The position numbers and the translations under genes are program-made. A stretch of 64,000 nt of DNA, from positions 1 through 64,000 of the forward strand of contig NZ_RQRT01000004.1 in NCBI RefSeq assembly GCF_004335005.1, given 5' to 3'. Source of the DNA: Paracoccus nototheniae. Its GTDB lineage: Bacteria > Pseudomonadota > Alphaproteobacteria > Rhodobacterales > Rhodobacteraceae. Below, one piece after another: positions 24,638 through 32,675 of the stretch (positions within the stretch are counted from its first letter, which is position 1; every line of letters starts with the position of its first letter). Under the pieces are notes generated by a model. It saw only the letters and a program-made list of their open reading frames with translations. It was not told the DNA's origin and searched no databases.

Positions 24638-26272
24638 ATGCACCGTCCCCTTGCAACCTCGGCCATCGCGCTGATTCTGGCTGCAGGCCCCGTGTTCGCG
24701 GATGTGACGCCGAACGAGGTCTGGCAAAGCCTGCAGGACAGCTATGAGGACATGGGCTATCAGGTCGATGTCGGAACCGAGGAAGGGTCCGGCGACACGC
24801 TGACGCTGACCGATGTGACCCTGACCGCCGCCGAAGACGACAGCACCGACATGACGCTGATCATGCCGCGGATCGAATTCACCGCGACCGGTGATGGCGG
24901 CGTGCGGTCGGTGATCGACGGGCAGATGACGCTGGAAATGCGCGACACCGGCCCCGAGGGCGAGGAAATCGGCTTTGCCATGACCATGGACGCGCCGGGG
25001 AACGAGACGATCTCGACCGGCACGCTGGAGGCGATGCAGCACGATTTCACCATGCCGACGCTGATGATCGAAGGCCGCGCGCTGGATGATGTGAACACTG
25101 TCCCGGTGACCGCGACCCTGACCAATGTCACCGGCACCCAGACCGTCACCACCGCCACGGACGGCAGCGCGACCCAGACCGGTCAGGGCCGGGCAGAGGC
25201 GGTCGAGATGCAGATCACCGCGACCGGCCCCTCGCCGACGCTGGAAGACCCGACACTTGAAGACCCGGCGCTGGAAGACGACATGACGAATGGCGCGGGC
25301 GATGATGCGGCGACGGAGGGCACGGCCACCGCCGAACCCGCACCGGACGCCACCGACAGCTTTGGCGCGACCCTGCGCATCGCCGATCTGACCTTCGAGG
25401 GCGAAGGCACCACCCCGGCAGGCGAGGTCAGCTTTGGCAGCCAGCCCTCCGAGGCGCTGAAGGCCGGATTTTCCGGTCGGGGCAGCTTTGCCACGGGCGA
25501 AATGACCGGCCAGTTCACCTCGGACGTGGCGGCGCTGGAGGGCGGGTCCAGCCAGTCCAGCGGCGATTTCAGCGCCGCCAGCGGCACGCTGGCCGTGTCG
25601 ATGAGCGAGGAGGGCCTGACCTATGAGGGCTCGACCACCGACATGCAGACCAGCCTGACCTCGACCGATATGCCCTTCCCGATCTCTTATGTGGCGGCGC
25701 TGAACAGCTTCCGGCTGGCGATGCCGGTCGTCGCATCCGAGGCGGAGCAGCCGTTTTCACTGCGCTATGTGCTGGAAGGTCTGACGCTGGACGACGCGAT
25801 CTGGCAGGCGATGGACCCCGAAAGCACGCTGCCCCGCGATCCGGCCAGCCTGTCCATAGATCTCGAGGGGCAGACGGTTCTGACCCAGGATTTCATGGAC
25901 CCCGACTACATGGAAGGCACCGCGACCGGACCTGACGGCGAACCGCAGATGCCGTTCCTGCCGCGCAGCCTGTCGATCAAGGACATCTCGCTGGATGCCG
26001 TCGGCGCCAGCATGCAGATGGCGGGCGATCTGACCTTTGGCGACGATCCCAGCCAGCCGGTCGGCACGGTCGAGGGCACGTTCTCGGGCATCAACACGCT
26101 GCTGGATCGTCTGGTGCAGATGGGCGTCGTCCCGCAAGAGCAACTGATGGGTCCGCGCATGATGCTGGCGATGTTCGCCCGCCCGGTCGAGGGCAACCCC
26201 GACCAGCTGCAGACCGAGCTGGAGTTCCGCGAGGGCGGATCGATCTTCGCCAATGGCCAGCAGATCCAGTAA
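24638..26272 (+). CDS. DUF2125-like exported protein
   Basis: 544 aa. Signal peptide RPLATSAIALILAAGPVFAD, then a long beta-rich periplasmic domain with repeated statements of the type LTLTDVTL, MPRIEFTATGDGG, and LRIADLTFEGEG that fit the DUF2125 family of alphaproteobacteria. Residues about 195-245 form an acidic low-complexity linker containing three LED(P/D) repeats and GAGDDAATEGTATAEPAPDA. The C-terminal part (TFSGINTLLDRLVQMGVVP) is the usual family end. ATG 24638 follows GAAAGG and opens directly on the signal peptide. Function is unknown; the layout resembles AsmA/TamB-like envelope proteins only in being secreted and beta-rich. Confidence 0.72.
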   Translation: MHRPLATSAIALILAAGPVFADVTPNEVWQSLQDSYEDMGYQVDVGTEEGSGDTLTLTDVTLTAAEDDSTDMTLIMPRIEFTATGDGGVRSVIDGQMTLEMRDTGPEGEEIGFAMTMDAPGNETISTGTLEAMQHDFTMPTLMIEGRALDDVNTVPVTATLTNVTGTQTVTTATDGSATQTGQGRAEAVEMQITATGPSPTLEDPTLEDPALEDDMTNGAGDDAATEGTATAEPAPDATDSFGATLRIADLTFEGEGTTPAGEVSFGSQPSEALKAGFSGRGSFATGEMTGQFTSDVAALEGGSSQSSGDFSAASGTLAVSMSEEGLTYEGSTTDMQTSLTSTDMPFPISYVAALNSFRLAMPVVASEAEQPFSLRYVLEGLTLDDAIWQAMDPESTLPRDPASLSIDLEGQTVLTQDFMDPDYMEGTATGPDGEPQMPFLPRSLSIKDISLDAVGASMQMAGDLTFGDDPSQPVGTVEGTFSGINTLLDRLVQMGVVPQEQLMGPRMMLAMFARPVEGNPDQLQTELEFREGGSIFANGQQIQ

Positions 26273-26287
26273 TCTGCGCGCTTGGGG

Positions 26288-26313
26288 CCGGGGCGTCATG
26301 CGCCCCGGTCTTT
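26288..26313 (+). terminator. Intrinsic terminator after the DUF2125-like gene
   Basis: CCGGGGCG-TCATG-CGCCCCGG followed by TCTTTAT, 15 bp after the stop codon. Confidence 0.8.
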
Positions 26314-26349
26314 ATCATCTGCAAACCTTTTTCCGGTAAGAACCCCCTC

Positions 26350-27714
26350 ATGACCAGCGATCCCGCAGATCCCTTTCGCCTGAAGCGTCTGGCCGAGGCG
26401 CTGATCGATGCCGCCCGCAAGGCCGGGGCCGATCAGGCCGACGCGCTGGCCGTCGATGGCCGCGCGATCGGCATCGACGTGCGCGCGGGCGGGCTGGAAC
26501 AGGCCGAACGGTCCGAAGGGATCGAGATCGGGCTGCGCGTTCTGACCGGCGGACGGCAGGCGGCAGTGTCGTCATCGGATCACGGGGACGCGGCCATCGC
26601 CCAGATGGCCGCCCGCGCCGTCGCCATGGCGCGCGAGGCGCCGGTGGACGATCATCTGGGGCTGGCCGATCCATCACAACTGGCCACGCGCCGCGATGCC
26701 GCTTATCTGGACATCGCCGAGGATGCGCCGGAACCCGACCCCGCCCATCTGCAGGACATGGCCTTGCGCGCCGAGGCTGCCGCCCTGTCCGTGCGTGGCA
26801 TTGCCCAGGTCGAGGCCGCCAATGCCAGCTACAGCCACCGCCGCATGTGGCTGGCGGCGTCGAACGGGTTTTCGGGCGGCTATGCGCGGACAGGGCATGC
26901 CCTGTCGGTCGTCGCCATCACCGGCGAAGGACTGGGGATGGAGCGTGACTACGCGGGCGAATCCCGCGTCTATGCCGCCGATCTGCCCAGCCCGGAAGAA
27001 ATCGGCGCCTTGGCCGCCGAACGCACGCTGGCCCGCGCCGGGGCTCGAAAGCCGCCGACCGGCGCGTTTCCGATCCTGTATGACCGCCGCGTTTCGGCCT
27101 CGCTGATCGGGCATCTGCTGTCGGCGGTGAATGGCAGCGCCATCGCGCGCGGGGCCAGCTGGCTGCGCCGCGATCTGGGCGAGGGCGTGCTGCCCCCCGG
27201 CATGGATCTGACAGAAGACCCGCTGCGCCCGCGCTATCCCTCGTCCCGGCCCTTCGATGCCGAGGGGCTGGCGACGCGGTCGCGGCTGATCGTCGCCAAT
27301 GGCGTTCTGCAGGGATGGACGCTGGATCTGGCCACCGGGCGCAAGCTGGGGATGGACAGCACCGCATCCGCCGCGCGGGGGCTGGCCTCGGCCCCGCAGC
27401 CCAGCCACAGCAATGTCGTGCTGACGTCGGGCCGGTTCAGCCAGCCCGATCTGATCGCCCAGATGGGGCGCGGGCTGGTCGTGACCTCGATGCTGGGGGC
27501 CTCGGTCAATGGCACGACGGGGGATTATTCGCGGGGCGCTGCCGGGTTCTGGGTCGAAAACGGCCAGATCGCCTATCCGGTCAACGAATGCACCATCGCG
27601 GGCAATCTGCGCGAGATGCTGATGACCCTGATCGCCGCCGACGATGCCCTGCCCTGGCGCGGGACCGAGGTGCCCAGCCTGCTGGTCGAGGGCATGACCG
27701 TTGCCGGTGCCTGA
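26350..27714 (+). CDS. pmbA: TldD/PmbA family metalloprotease subunit PmbA (TldE)
   Basis: 454 aa, normal length. Conserved blocks include SEGIEIGLRVLTGGRQAAVS, the glycine-rich SSSDHGDAAIAQMAARAV, and the C-terminal GRGLVVTSMLGASVNGTTGD followed by SRGAAGFWVENGQI. PmbA pairs with TldD to form a heterodimeric peptidase that processes small peptides (microcin B17, CcdA); PmbA itself lacks the HExxxH zinc site carried by TldD, and none is visible here. No tldD lies in the window. It overlaps the downstream phosphatase gene by 14 bp. Confidence 0.94.
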   Translation: MTSDPADPFRLKRLAEALIDAARKAGADQADALAVDGRAIGIDVRAGGLEQAERSEGIEIGLRVLTGGRQAAVSSSDHGDAAIAQMAARAVAMAREAPVDDHLGLADPSQLATRRDAAYLDIAEDAPEPDPAHLQDMALRAEAAALSVRGIAQVEAANASYSHRRMWLAASNGFSGGYARTGHALSVVAITGEGLGMERDYAGESRVYAADLPSPEEIGALAAERTLARAGARKPPTGAFPILYDRRVSASLIGHLLSAVNGSAIARGASWLRRDLGEGVLPPGMDLTEDPLRPRYPSSRPFDAEGLATRSRLIVANGVLQGWTLDLATGRKLGMDSTASAARGLASAPQPSHSNVVLTSGRFSQPDLIAQMGRGLVVTSMLGASVNGTTGDYSRGAAGFWVENGQIAYPVNECTIAGNLREMLMTLIAADDALPWRGTEVPSLLVEGMTVAGA

Positions 27715-28477
27715 GGCCGATCTGGCCCTGCTGACCGAAGCGGCCCGTGATGCGGGCCGGATCGCCCTGCGATACTGGCGCCGCGATCCGCAGGCCTGGG
27801 ACAAGGGCGGCGATGCAGGCCCGGTGACCGAGGCCGATCTGGCCGTCAACGACGCGCTGGAGGCCCGGCTGATGGCCGCGCGGCCCGATTACGGCTGGCT
27901 GTCCGAGGAAAGCGAGGCCGATCCGGCACGGCTGGATGCGCGGCGCTGTTTCATCATCGACCCGATCGACGGCACCCGCGCCTTTATCGACGGGCAGGAC
28001 GGGTTTTCCCATTCGCTGGCGATTGCCCAGGGCGATGACATCATCGCCGCCGTCGTGCATCTGCCGGTACTGGATCTGACCTATACCGCCTTTGCCGGGG
28101 GACCGGCACTGCTGAACGGCGCGCCCATCGCGCCCACCGATGCCGATATCGACGGCGCGCGGGTGCTGACCTATCGCGCGGTGACCGAGGATGCGAACTG
28201 GCGCGGCGCCCTGCCGCCCTTTCGGCGGGAATTCCGATCCTCGCTGGCATGGCGGCTGTGTCTGGCGGCCGAGGGGCGGTTCGACGCGGCCCTGTCGCTG
28301 CGGGCCGCGTGGGAATGGGACATCGCGGCGGGCAGCCTGATCGCCGAACGCGCGGGCGCAACGGTCAGCGACCGGCGCGGCCAGCCGATGCGGTTCAACA
28401 GCCCCCGCGCGCAGGTCGACGGGCTGGTCGTCGCGGGCGCGCGGCTGCATGGGCAATTGCTGGCAGAACTGGCCTGA
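27701..28477 (+). CDS. Inositol monophosphatase family protein (CysQ/SuhB-like)
   Basis: 258 aa. Metal-binding motifs of the family are intact: GWLSEESE (Glu of the first motif), IIDPIDGTRAFIDG (DPIDGT) and WEWDIAAGSLIAERAGATVS (distal Asp). Members hydrolyse inositol phosphates, 3'-phosphoadenosine phosphates (CysQ) or act with ribosomes (SuhB); the exact substrate is undecided. It starts at TTG 27701 or GTG 27707 inside the end of pmbA, so translation is coupled. The pmbA-phosphatase pairing is frequent in alphaproteobacteria. It ends 26 bp from the convergent pqiC gene with no clear terminator. Confidence 0.88.
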   Translation: MPVPEADLALLTEAARDAGRIALRYWRRDPQAWDKGGDAGPVTEADLAVNDALEARLMAARPDYGWLSEESEADPARLDARRCFIIDPIDGTRAFIDGQDGFSHSLAIAQGDDIIAAVVHLPVLDLTYTAFAGGPALLNGAPIAPTDADIDGARVLTYRAVTEDANWRGALPPFRREFRSSLAWRLCLAAEGRFDAALSLRAAWEWDIAAGSLIAERAGATVSDRRGQPMRFNSPRAQVDGLVVAGARLHGQLLAELA

Positions 28478-28503
28478 CAGGCCGTCTCAGACCCCAACCC
28501 TGA

Positions 28504-29145
28504 TCAGAACAGCGGCGGCAGCTCGAATTCATTCCCGGCGGGCACGGTGGTGGCGATCGTGGCGCCCGGCCCCGACAGCTGCGCGATCTGCTGCGCCAGC
28601 AGAGAGATCGCCTGACTGGCCGCAGCCGCCGTGGCCGCAGGCCCCTGGGCGGTCATCGGCACGCGGATATCGAAGCTGCGCGCATGATTGGTCCCGCCGC
28701 CGGACAGACCGTCATCGGACACGAAATACCGTCCCGACAGGCGATAGCTGTTATCGGCCCCGGCCAGCGCGCGTTCGACCCGCACCTCCAGCCGCCGGGC
28801 CGGGGGCTGGGCCAGCGGCCAGGGTTCGCCGATGACAGTCGCGCCGGACACTTCGCCGATGGCGCGGGCCAGCGTGGTGGTGAAGGCGCGCGACGGGCTG
28901 TCGGCCCACAGATCGTCGGGGTTCGAGCGCACGGCGCCGTCGGGGGTCTGGTACGCGACCTCCTGATCGCCTGCATATTCGGGCAGGGACACGTCCTTCA
29001 GCTCGGCCGTGCCAAGGCGGTTCGGCACCTGCACCCCGGCGGTGGGCGGGTCGATCAGATAACGGCCCGTATCCTCGGGGTTGGAACAGGCGGCCAGAAG
29101 GCTGGTGCCAAGCAGGGCCAGAAGGGGCAGGGCGGAATGCATCAT
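28504..29145 (-). CDS. pqiC: PqiC-type ABC transport auxiliary lipoprotein
   Basis: 213 aa. Lipoprotein signal peptide with lipobox LLAAC (Cys about residue 19), then an ABC_trans_aux (DUF330) domain: GRYLIDPPTAGVQVPNRLGT, QTPDGAVRSNPDDLWADSPS and LEVRVERALAGADNSYRLSG. In E. coli PqiC forms an octameric ring on the inner leaflet of the outer membrane that receives the PqiB needle. Last gene of the pqi operon, two bases after the pqiB stop, which fits such a partnership. Confidence 0.88.
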   Translation of the reverse strand: MMHSALPLLALLGTSLLAACSNPEDTGRYLIDPPTAGVQVPNRLGTAELKDVSLPEYAGDQEVAYQTPDGAVRSNPDDLWADSPSRAFTTTLARAIGEVSGATVIGEPWPLAQPPARRLEVRVERALAGADNSYRLSGRYFVSDDGLSGGGTNHARSFDIRVPMTAQGPAATAAAASQAISLLAQQIAQLSGPGATIATTVPAGNEFELPPLF

Positions 29146-29147
29146 GT

Positions 29148-31223
29148 CTATCGTCCCAGGATGAAGGCGCGGGGATTGCGTTCGATCAGCCGGGCGACCG
29201 AGCCGATGGATTGGGTGGCACGACGCAGCTCGCGGAGCGCGCCGATCAGTTCACTGTTAAAGGCCGAACGGTCGCCATAGCTGGCAAACAGCGTATCGGC
29301 GCGCACGGCAGTCTGTTGCAGCCGCGCGATCAGGTCGGGCAGCTGCTGGACGGACGCGGCGATCTGATCCGCCGCCGTGCTGGCCGAATCCAGCGCATTG
29401 TTCAGGCTGCCGACCGCCCCGCCATCGCGCAGATCGTTCAGCAGACCGGTCGCGGCCTCCAGTGTGCTGGACAGGTTGCGGGGCAGCTGTTCGGCATCTT
29501 CGCTGCCCAGCATGGCGCGCAGATCGGCCAGGATGCCCTCGGCCTGCAGGCTGATCTCGGCAAAACCGAATTCCTCGACCGAGGCGGCGGCGATCTCGAT
29601 CTGTTCGACCATTTCGGGGACGCCGACCGTCGCCTCGCTGACGGCGGTAAAGGCGGCAGAGGCCTCGTCCAGCATCCGGGCCAGCGTCTGGCCGCTGTCG
29701 GCCTCGCGCAGATCGGTGGTGATCGCGCTGATATCGGCCAAAGCCAGACTGCCGCCCTCGATCGCCTCGCGCAACGCGGCGGGGATGGCGCGGGTGTCCT
29801 GGGACGTGGCCAGCGCGGTCACGCTGTCCATCATGTCGCGGGCCGAAGTCAGAACCTCTTCGATGGGCAGATTGCCAAGGCGGTTGACCAGACCCTGCGC
29901 GCTGGCGGTGAAATCGTCCAGATCCCCCTCGACCGAGGGGATCAGCGGGTTCGGTTCGGCCGTGGTATCGATGCTGGCGGCTTCCGCGCCGGGGATCTGA
30001 ACCAGTTCGACCATCAGGGTGGTGCCAAGGAATCCGGCGCTGGCGACGCGCCCGCGCAAGCCATCCCGGACCTCTTCGGTCAAAAGCGCCAGCGCATCGG
30101 CGGCGGTCGAGCCGTCCGGCAGGCCCAAGCGGCGCGGCGAGATCATCATCGTCACCAGCTGGCGGGGCTGCACGTTTCCGTCGCCTTCATCGGTCAGGCT
30201 GACCGCCAGATCGATGACCCGCCCGACCCTCAGGCCCTGATATTGCACATCGGCGCCCTGCTCCAACCCTTCCAGACTGTCGTCGATCAGCATGCCAACC
30301 CGCAGCAGCGACGTGTCGTCATCGTCAAAGCGAGAGGCCCGCGCCGTGCCCTCGTCGGGCTGAACGGTGAATTCCTGACCGGGCTGGATTGGCGCACCGC
30401 CGCTGACGAAAGTCTCGAACGCGATGCCGCCCTGCAGCAGCGAGGACAGCGAATTGACATTCAGCGCCACGCCCTGCGCACCAAGCGACACCGAAAAGCC
30501 CGACGTGTCCCAGAAGACGCTGGCGCTGGTCAGCCGTTCGTTATGCGGCGCGTTCACGAAGGCATCGGCCAGTACGCGGTCGCTGCCGTCATCAAGCCGG
30601 ATGTTTTCCATGCGACCGACCTCGACCCCGCGAAACAGGATCGGGGCGCCTTCGGACAACCCGTCGGCAGTGTCCATCGCCAGCGTGACCCAGCTGCCGG
30701 GCTGATCCTCTCGGACCAGGGGCGCACGTTCCAGTCCGACGAAGCGTTCCGCCGGGGCCGATACCTGGGAATCCCAGTAACCCTCGATAAAGGCACCGCT
30801 GAGCACCGTGTCCAGACGGGTCACCCCTTGGGCGCTGACCTGCGGGCGCACGATCCAGAAGGCGGCCTGATCGTCGATATATTGCGCGACATCGGTATCG
30901 ACGCGGACAGAGACGACGACGCGGGACAGATCCTCGGTAAAGCGCACGCCTTCGACCCGGCCCACGGTGATCTCGCGAAAGCGCAGGGTGGTGTCGCCGG
31001 GGGTGATGCCGGTGGCGTCGGCAAATTCGATCTCGACGACGCTGCCGCGATCGCGAAACGCGTTCCATGCGATGCCAAGCGTCACGATCAGCGCCACGAT
31101 CGGCACGATCCAGACGACGTTGATCCCGGCCTGCGCCGCGCGGTTGGCCGTCTTGCGCACCGGGCTGGCAGGTTGCAGGGGCGGGGGGGCATCACTCATC
31201 GGGTCGCTGTCCTTGGCCGTCAT
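29148..31223 (-). CDS. pqiB: MCE-domain intermembrane transport protein PqiB
   Basis: 691 aa. One membrane helix (about residues 33-52, INVVWIVPIVALIVTLGIAW), then three MCE domains (about 55-130, 170-245 and 300-385; e.g. GSVVEIEFADATGITPGDTT and RGVEVGRMENIRLDD) and an unusually long C-terminal helical region (about 430-691) rich in coiled-coil heptads. E. coli PqiB is ~546 aa; the extra length here lengthens the helical needle. PqiB forms a hexameric tunnel across the periplasm for lipid traffic. Start is GTG/ATG ambiguous: ATG 31223 is used, but ATG 31199 has the better Shine-Dalgarno (AAGGA). Confidence 0.92.
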   Translation of the reverse strand: MTAKDSDPMSDAPPPLQPASPVRKTANRAAQAGINVVWIVPIVALIVTLGIAWNAFRDRGSVVEIEFADATGITPGDTTLRFREITVGRVEGVRFTEDLSRVVVSVRVDTDVAQYIDDQAAFWIVRPQVSAQGVTRLDTVLSGAFIEGYWDSQVSAPAERFVGLERAPLVREDQPGSWVTLAMDTADGLSEGAPILFRGVEVGRMENIRLDDGSDRVLADAFVNAPHNERLTSASVFWDTSGFSVSLGAQGVALNVNSLSSLLQGGIAFETFVSGGAPIQPGQEFTVQPDEGTARASRFDDDDTSLLRVGMLIDDSLEGLEQGADVQYQGLRVGRVIDLAVSLTDEGDGNVQPRQLVTMMISPRRLGLPDGSTAADALALLTEEVRDGLRGRVASAGFLGTTLMVELVQIPGAEAASIDTTAEPNPLIPSVEGDLDDFTASAQGLVNRLGNLPIEEVLTSARDMMDSVTALATSQDTRAIPAALREAIEGGSLALADISAITTDLREADSGQTLARMLDEASAAFTAVSEATVGVPEMVEQIEIAAASVEEFGFAEISLQAEGILADLRAMLGSEDAEQLPRNLSSTLEAATGLLNDLRDGGAVGSLNNALDSASTAADQIAASVQQLPDLIARLQQTAVRADTLFASYGDRSAFNSELIGALRELRRATQSIGSVARLIERNPRAFILGR

Positions 31224-31236
31224 TGTCGGGATTCAT

Positions 31237-31896
31237 TCAGTCGGTCTTGCTGCGCAAGGGCAGGCCGCGCCAGATCAGCCGGGCGTCGAAACTTTGCGCG
31301 GAAAGCATGGTGAAGGCAACCGACAGGGCAAAGGACGCCGCCGCCGGACCGGGATGGATCGAAGCCACAAAGCCCAGCTGCACCAGCGCCGACAGGATCG
31401 CCACGACGAACACGTCGATCATCGACCAGCGCCCGATGAATTCCACGACCTCATAGATCTTCAGCCGCGTATGCGCCTGATCGACCGAGGCCGGGCGCCC
31501 GGCAACCCGGGCCAGCCAGGCGATGGCGATGAACTTGCCCACCGGCACGATGACCGAGGCGACAAAGACGATGATCGCGATGTCATAGCTGCCGTGGTGC
31601 CACAGCTCGACCACGCCGGCCAGGATCGTCGCCTCGGAATTGCCGGCAAGGCCCGCGAAGGTCTGCGTGCTCATCATCGGAAAGACGTTGGCGGGGATAT
31701 AGGCGATCAGCCCGGCCAGCCACCATGCCCAGACCGATTGCAGGCTGCGCCGGTCAGGTGGCACCATATGTGCGCCGCAGCGCTGGCATTTGACCTGATC
31801 GGATGGCCAGACCCGCCCGCAACGCGCGCAACCCGCCAGACCGGCGCGATGCGCGGTCAGGATCGGGGCGGCAGGCTGTTCGGACGGCGCGCTCAT
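31237..31896 (-). CDS. PqiA-type membrane protein, second half-protein
   Basis: 219 aa. N-terminal zinc-ribbon pair CARCGRVW and CQRCGAHM (about residues 22-44), then four membrane helices of the paraquat-inducible protein A domain (SVWAWWLAGLIAYIPANVFP; ATILAGVVELWHHGSYDIAI; VIVPVGKFIAIAWLARV). It corresponds to one of the two PqiA domains that are fused in E. coli PqiA (~417 aa). Overlaps the preceding pqiA-type gene by 4 bp (ATGA) and precedes pqiB by 13 bp. Probable inner-membrane lipid-feeding partner of PqiB. Confidence 0.9.
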   Translation of the reverse strand: MSAPSEQPAAPILTAHRAGLAGCARCGRVWPSDQVKCQRCGAHMVPPDRRSLQSVWAWWLAGLIAYIPANVFPMMSTQTFAGLAGNSEATILAGVVELWHHGSYDIAIIVFVASVIVPVGKFIAIAWLARVAGRPASVDQAHTRLKIYEVVEFIGRWSMIDVFVVAILSALVQLGFVASIHPGPAAASFALSVAFTMLSAQSFDARLIWRGLPLRSKTD

Positions 31897-32597
31897 GCGT
31901 CCTCGGGACGGGGCAGGGTTTGCGGGGCCGGGGTGACGGGCGGGCCGAATTCGGTTTCCAGCCCGGCATCCTCGATCGCGTCCCAGATCGAGGTCTGGCA
32001 CATGAAGGCGCGACTGGCCAGATTGACGAAGATCAGCGCGCAGAAGGCCCAGAAGGCCGGGCCCAGATGCACCGTCGCAAGGCCCGCGACCTTGACCAGC
32101 GCGACCGCCGTGCCGATCACGAAGATCTCGGCCATGGACCACGGGCGCAGGATTTCCGACCAGCGATAGGCGCGGGCGGCATGGCGATGCGGCGGGCGCC
32201 CCTGCGCCAGCGGCACCAGCGTGTAAAGCAGCAGGAAGGACCGCAGGATCGGCAGGCCGATGATCATCGCCAGCACCGCCAGCACCAGAGGCAGCAGCAC
32301 CCCTTCGGCAAAGGCCAGCGCGACGTCGAACAGGGAACTGGCATTGCCGAACCCCATGGTCGAGACTTCCAGAAAGGGAAAGAACACCGCGCCCACCAGC
32401 AGCACGACCGACGTGAAGGCCAGCGCGATCAGCTGCGCGAAAGCCCCGTCGCGCGGCTTGGCCAGAACCGTGCCGCAGCGGATGCACCGCGCGGTTTCGC
32501 CCAGATCAAGCTCTTCCTCGACATGCAGGGCGTCGCAGCGGGGGCAGGCCATCAGTCCCCGGCCGGTCGACAGATCGAAGCTGTGTTCATGTTCCAT
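31893..32597 (-). CDS. PqiA-type membrane protein, first half-protein
   Basis: 234 aa. ATG 32597 was chosen over an upstream reading because MEHEHSFDLS leads straight into the zinc ribbon CPRCDALH...CIRCGTVL (about residues 18-42). Four membrane helices follow (LIALAFTSVVLLVGAVFFPF; GVLLPLVLAVLAMIIGLPIL; EIFVIGTAVALVKVAGLATV; FWAFCALIFVNLASRAF). First gene of the four-gene pqi operon (pqiA-like, pqiA-like, pqiB, pqiC). The C-terminus has a Pro-rich tail that is not conserved. Confidence 0.9.
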   Translation of the reverse strand: MEHEHSFDLSTGRGLMACPRCDALHVEEELDLGETARCIRCGTVLAKPRDGAFAQLIALAFTSVVLLVGAVFFPFLEVSTMGFGNASSLFDVALAFAEGVLLPLVLAVLAMIIGLPILRSFLLLYTLVPLAQGRPPHRHAARAYRWSEILRPWSMAEIFVIGTAVALVKVAGLATVHLGPAFWAFCALIFVNLASRAFMCQTSIWDAIEDAGLETEFGPPVTPAPQTLPRPEDA

Positions 32598-32675
32598 GGT
32601 GCAAAGATAAACCAGCACAACCGCAGCGCAAGCGCGCCGCGCGCGCACCACGAGAATTTGCACATCTGCGCGGCT

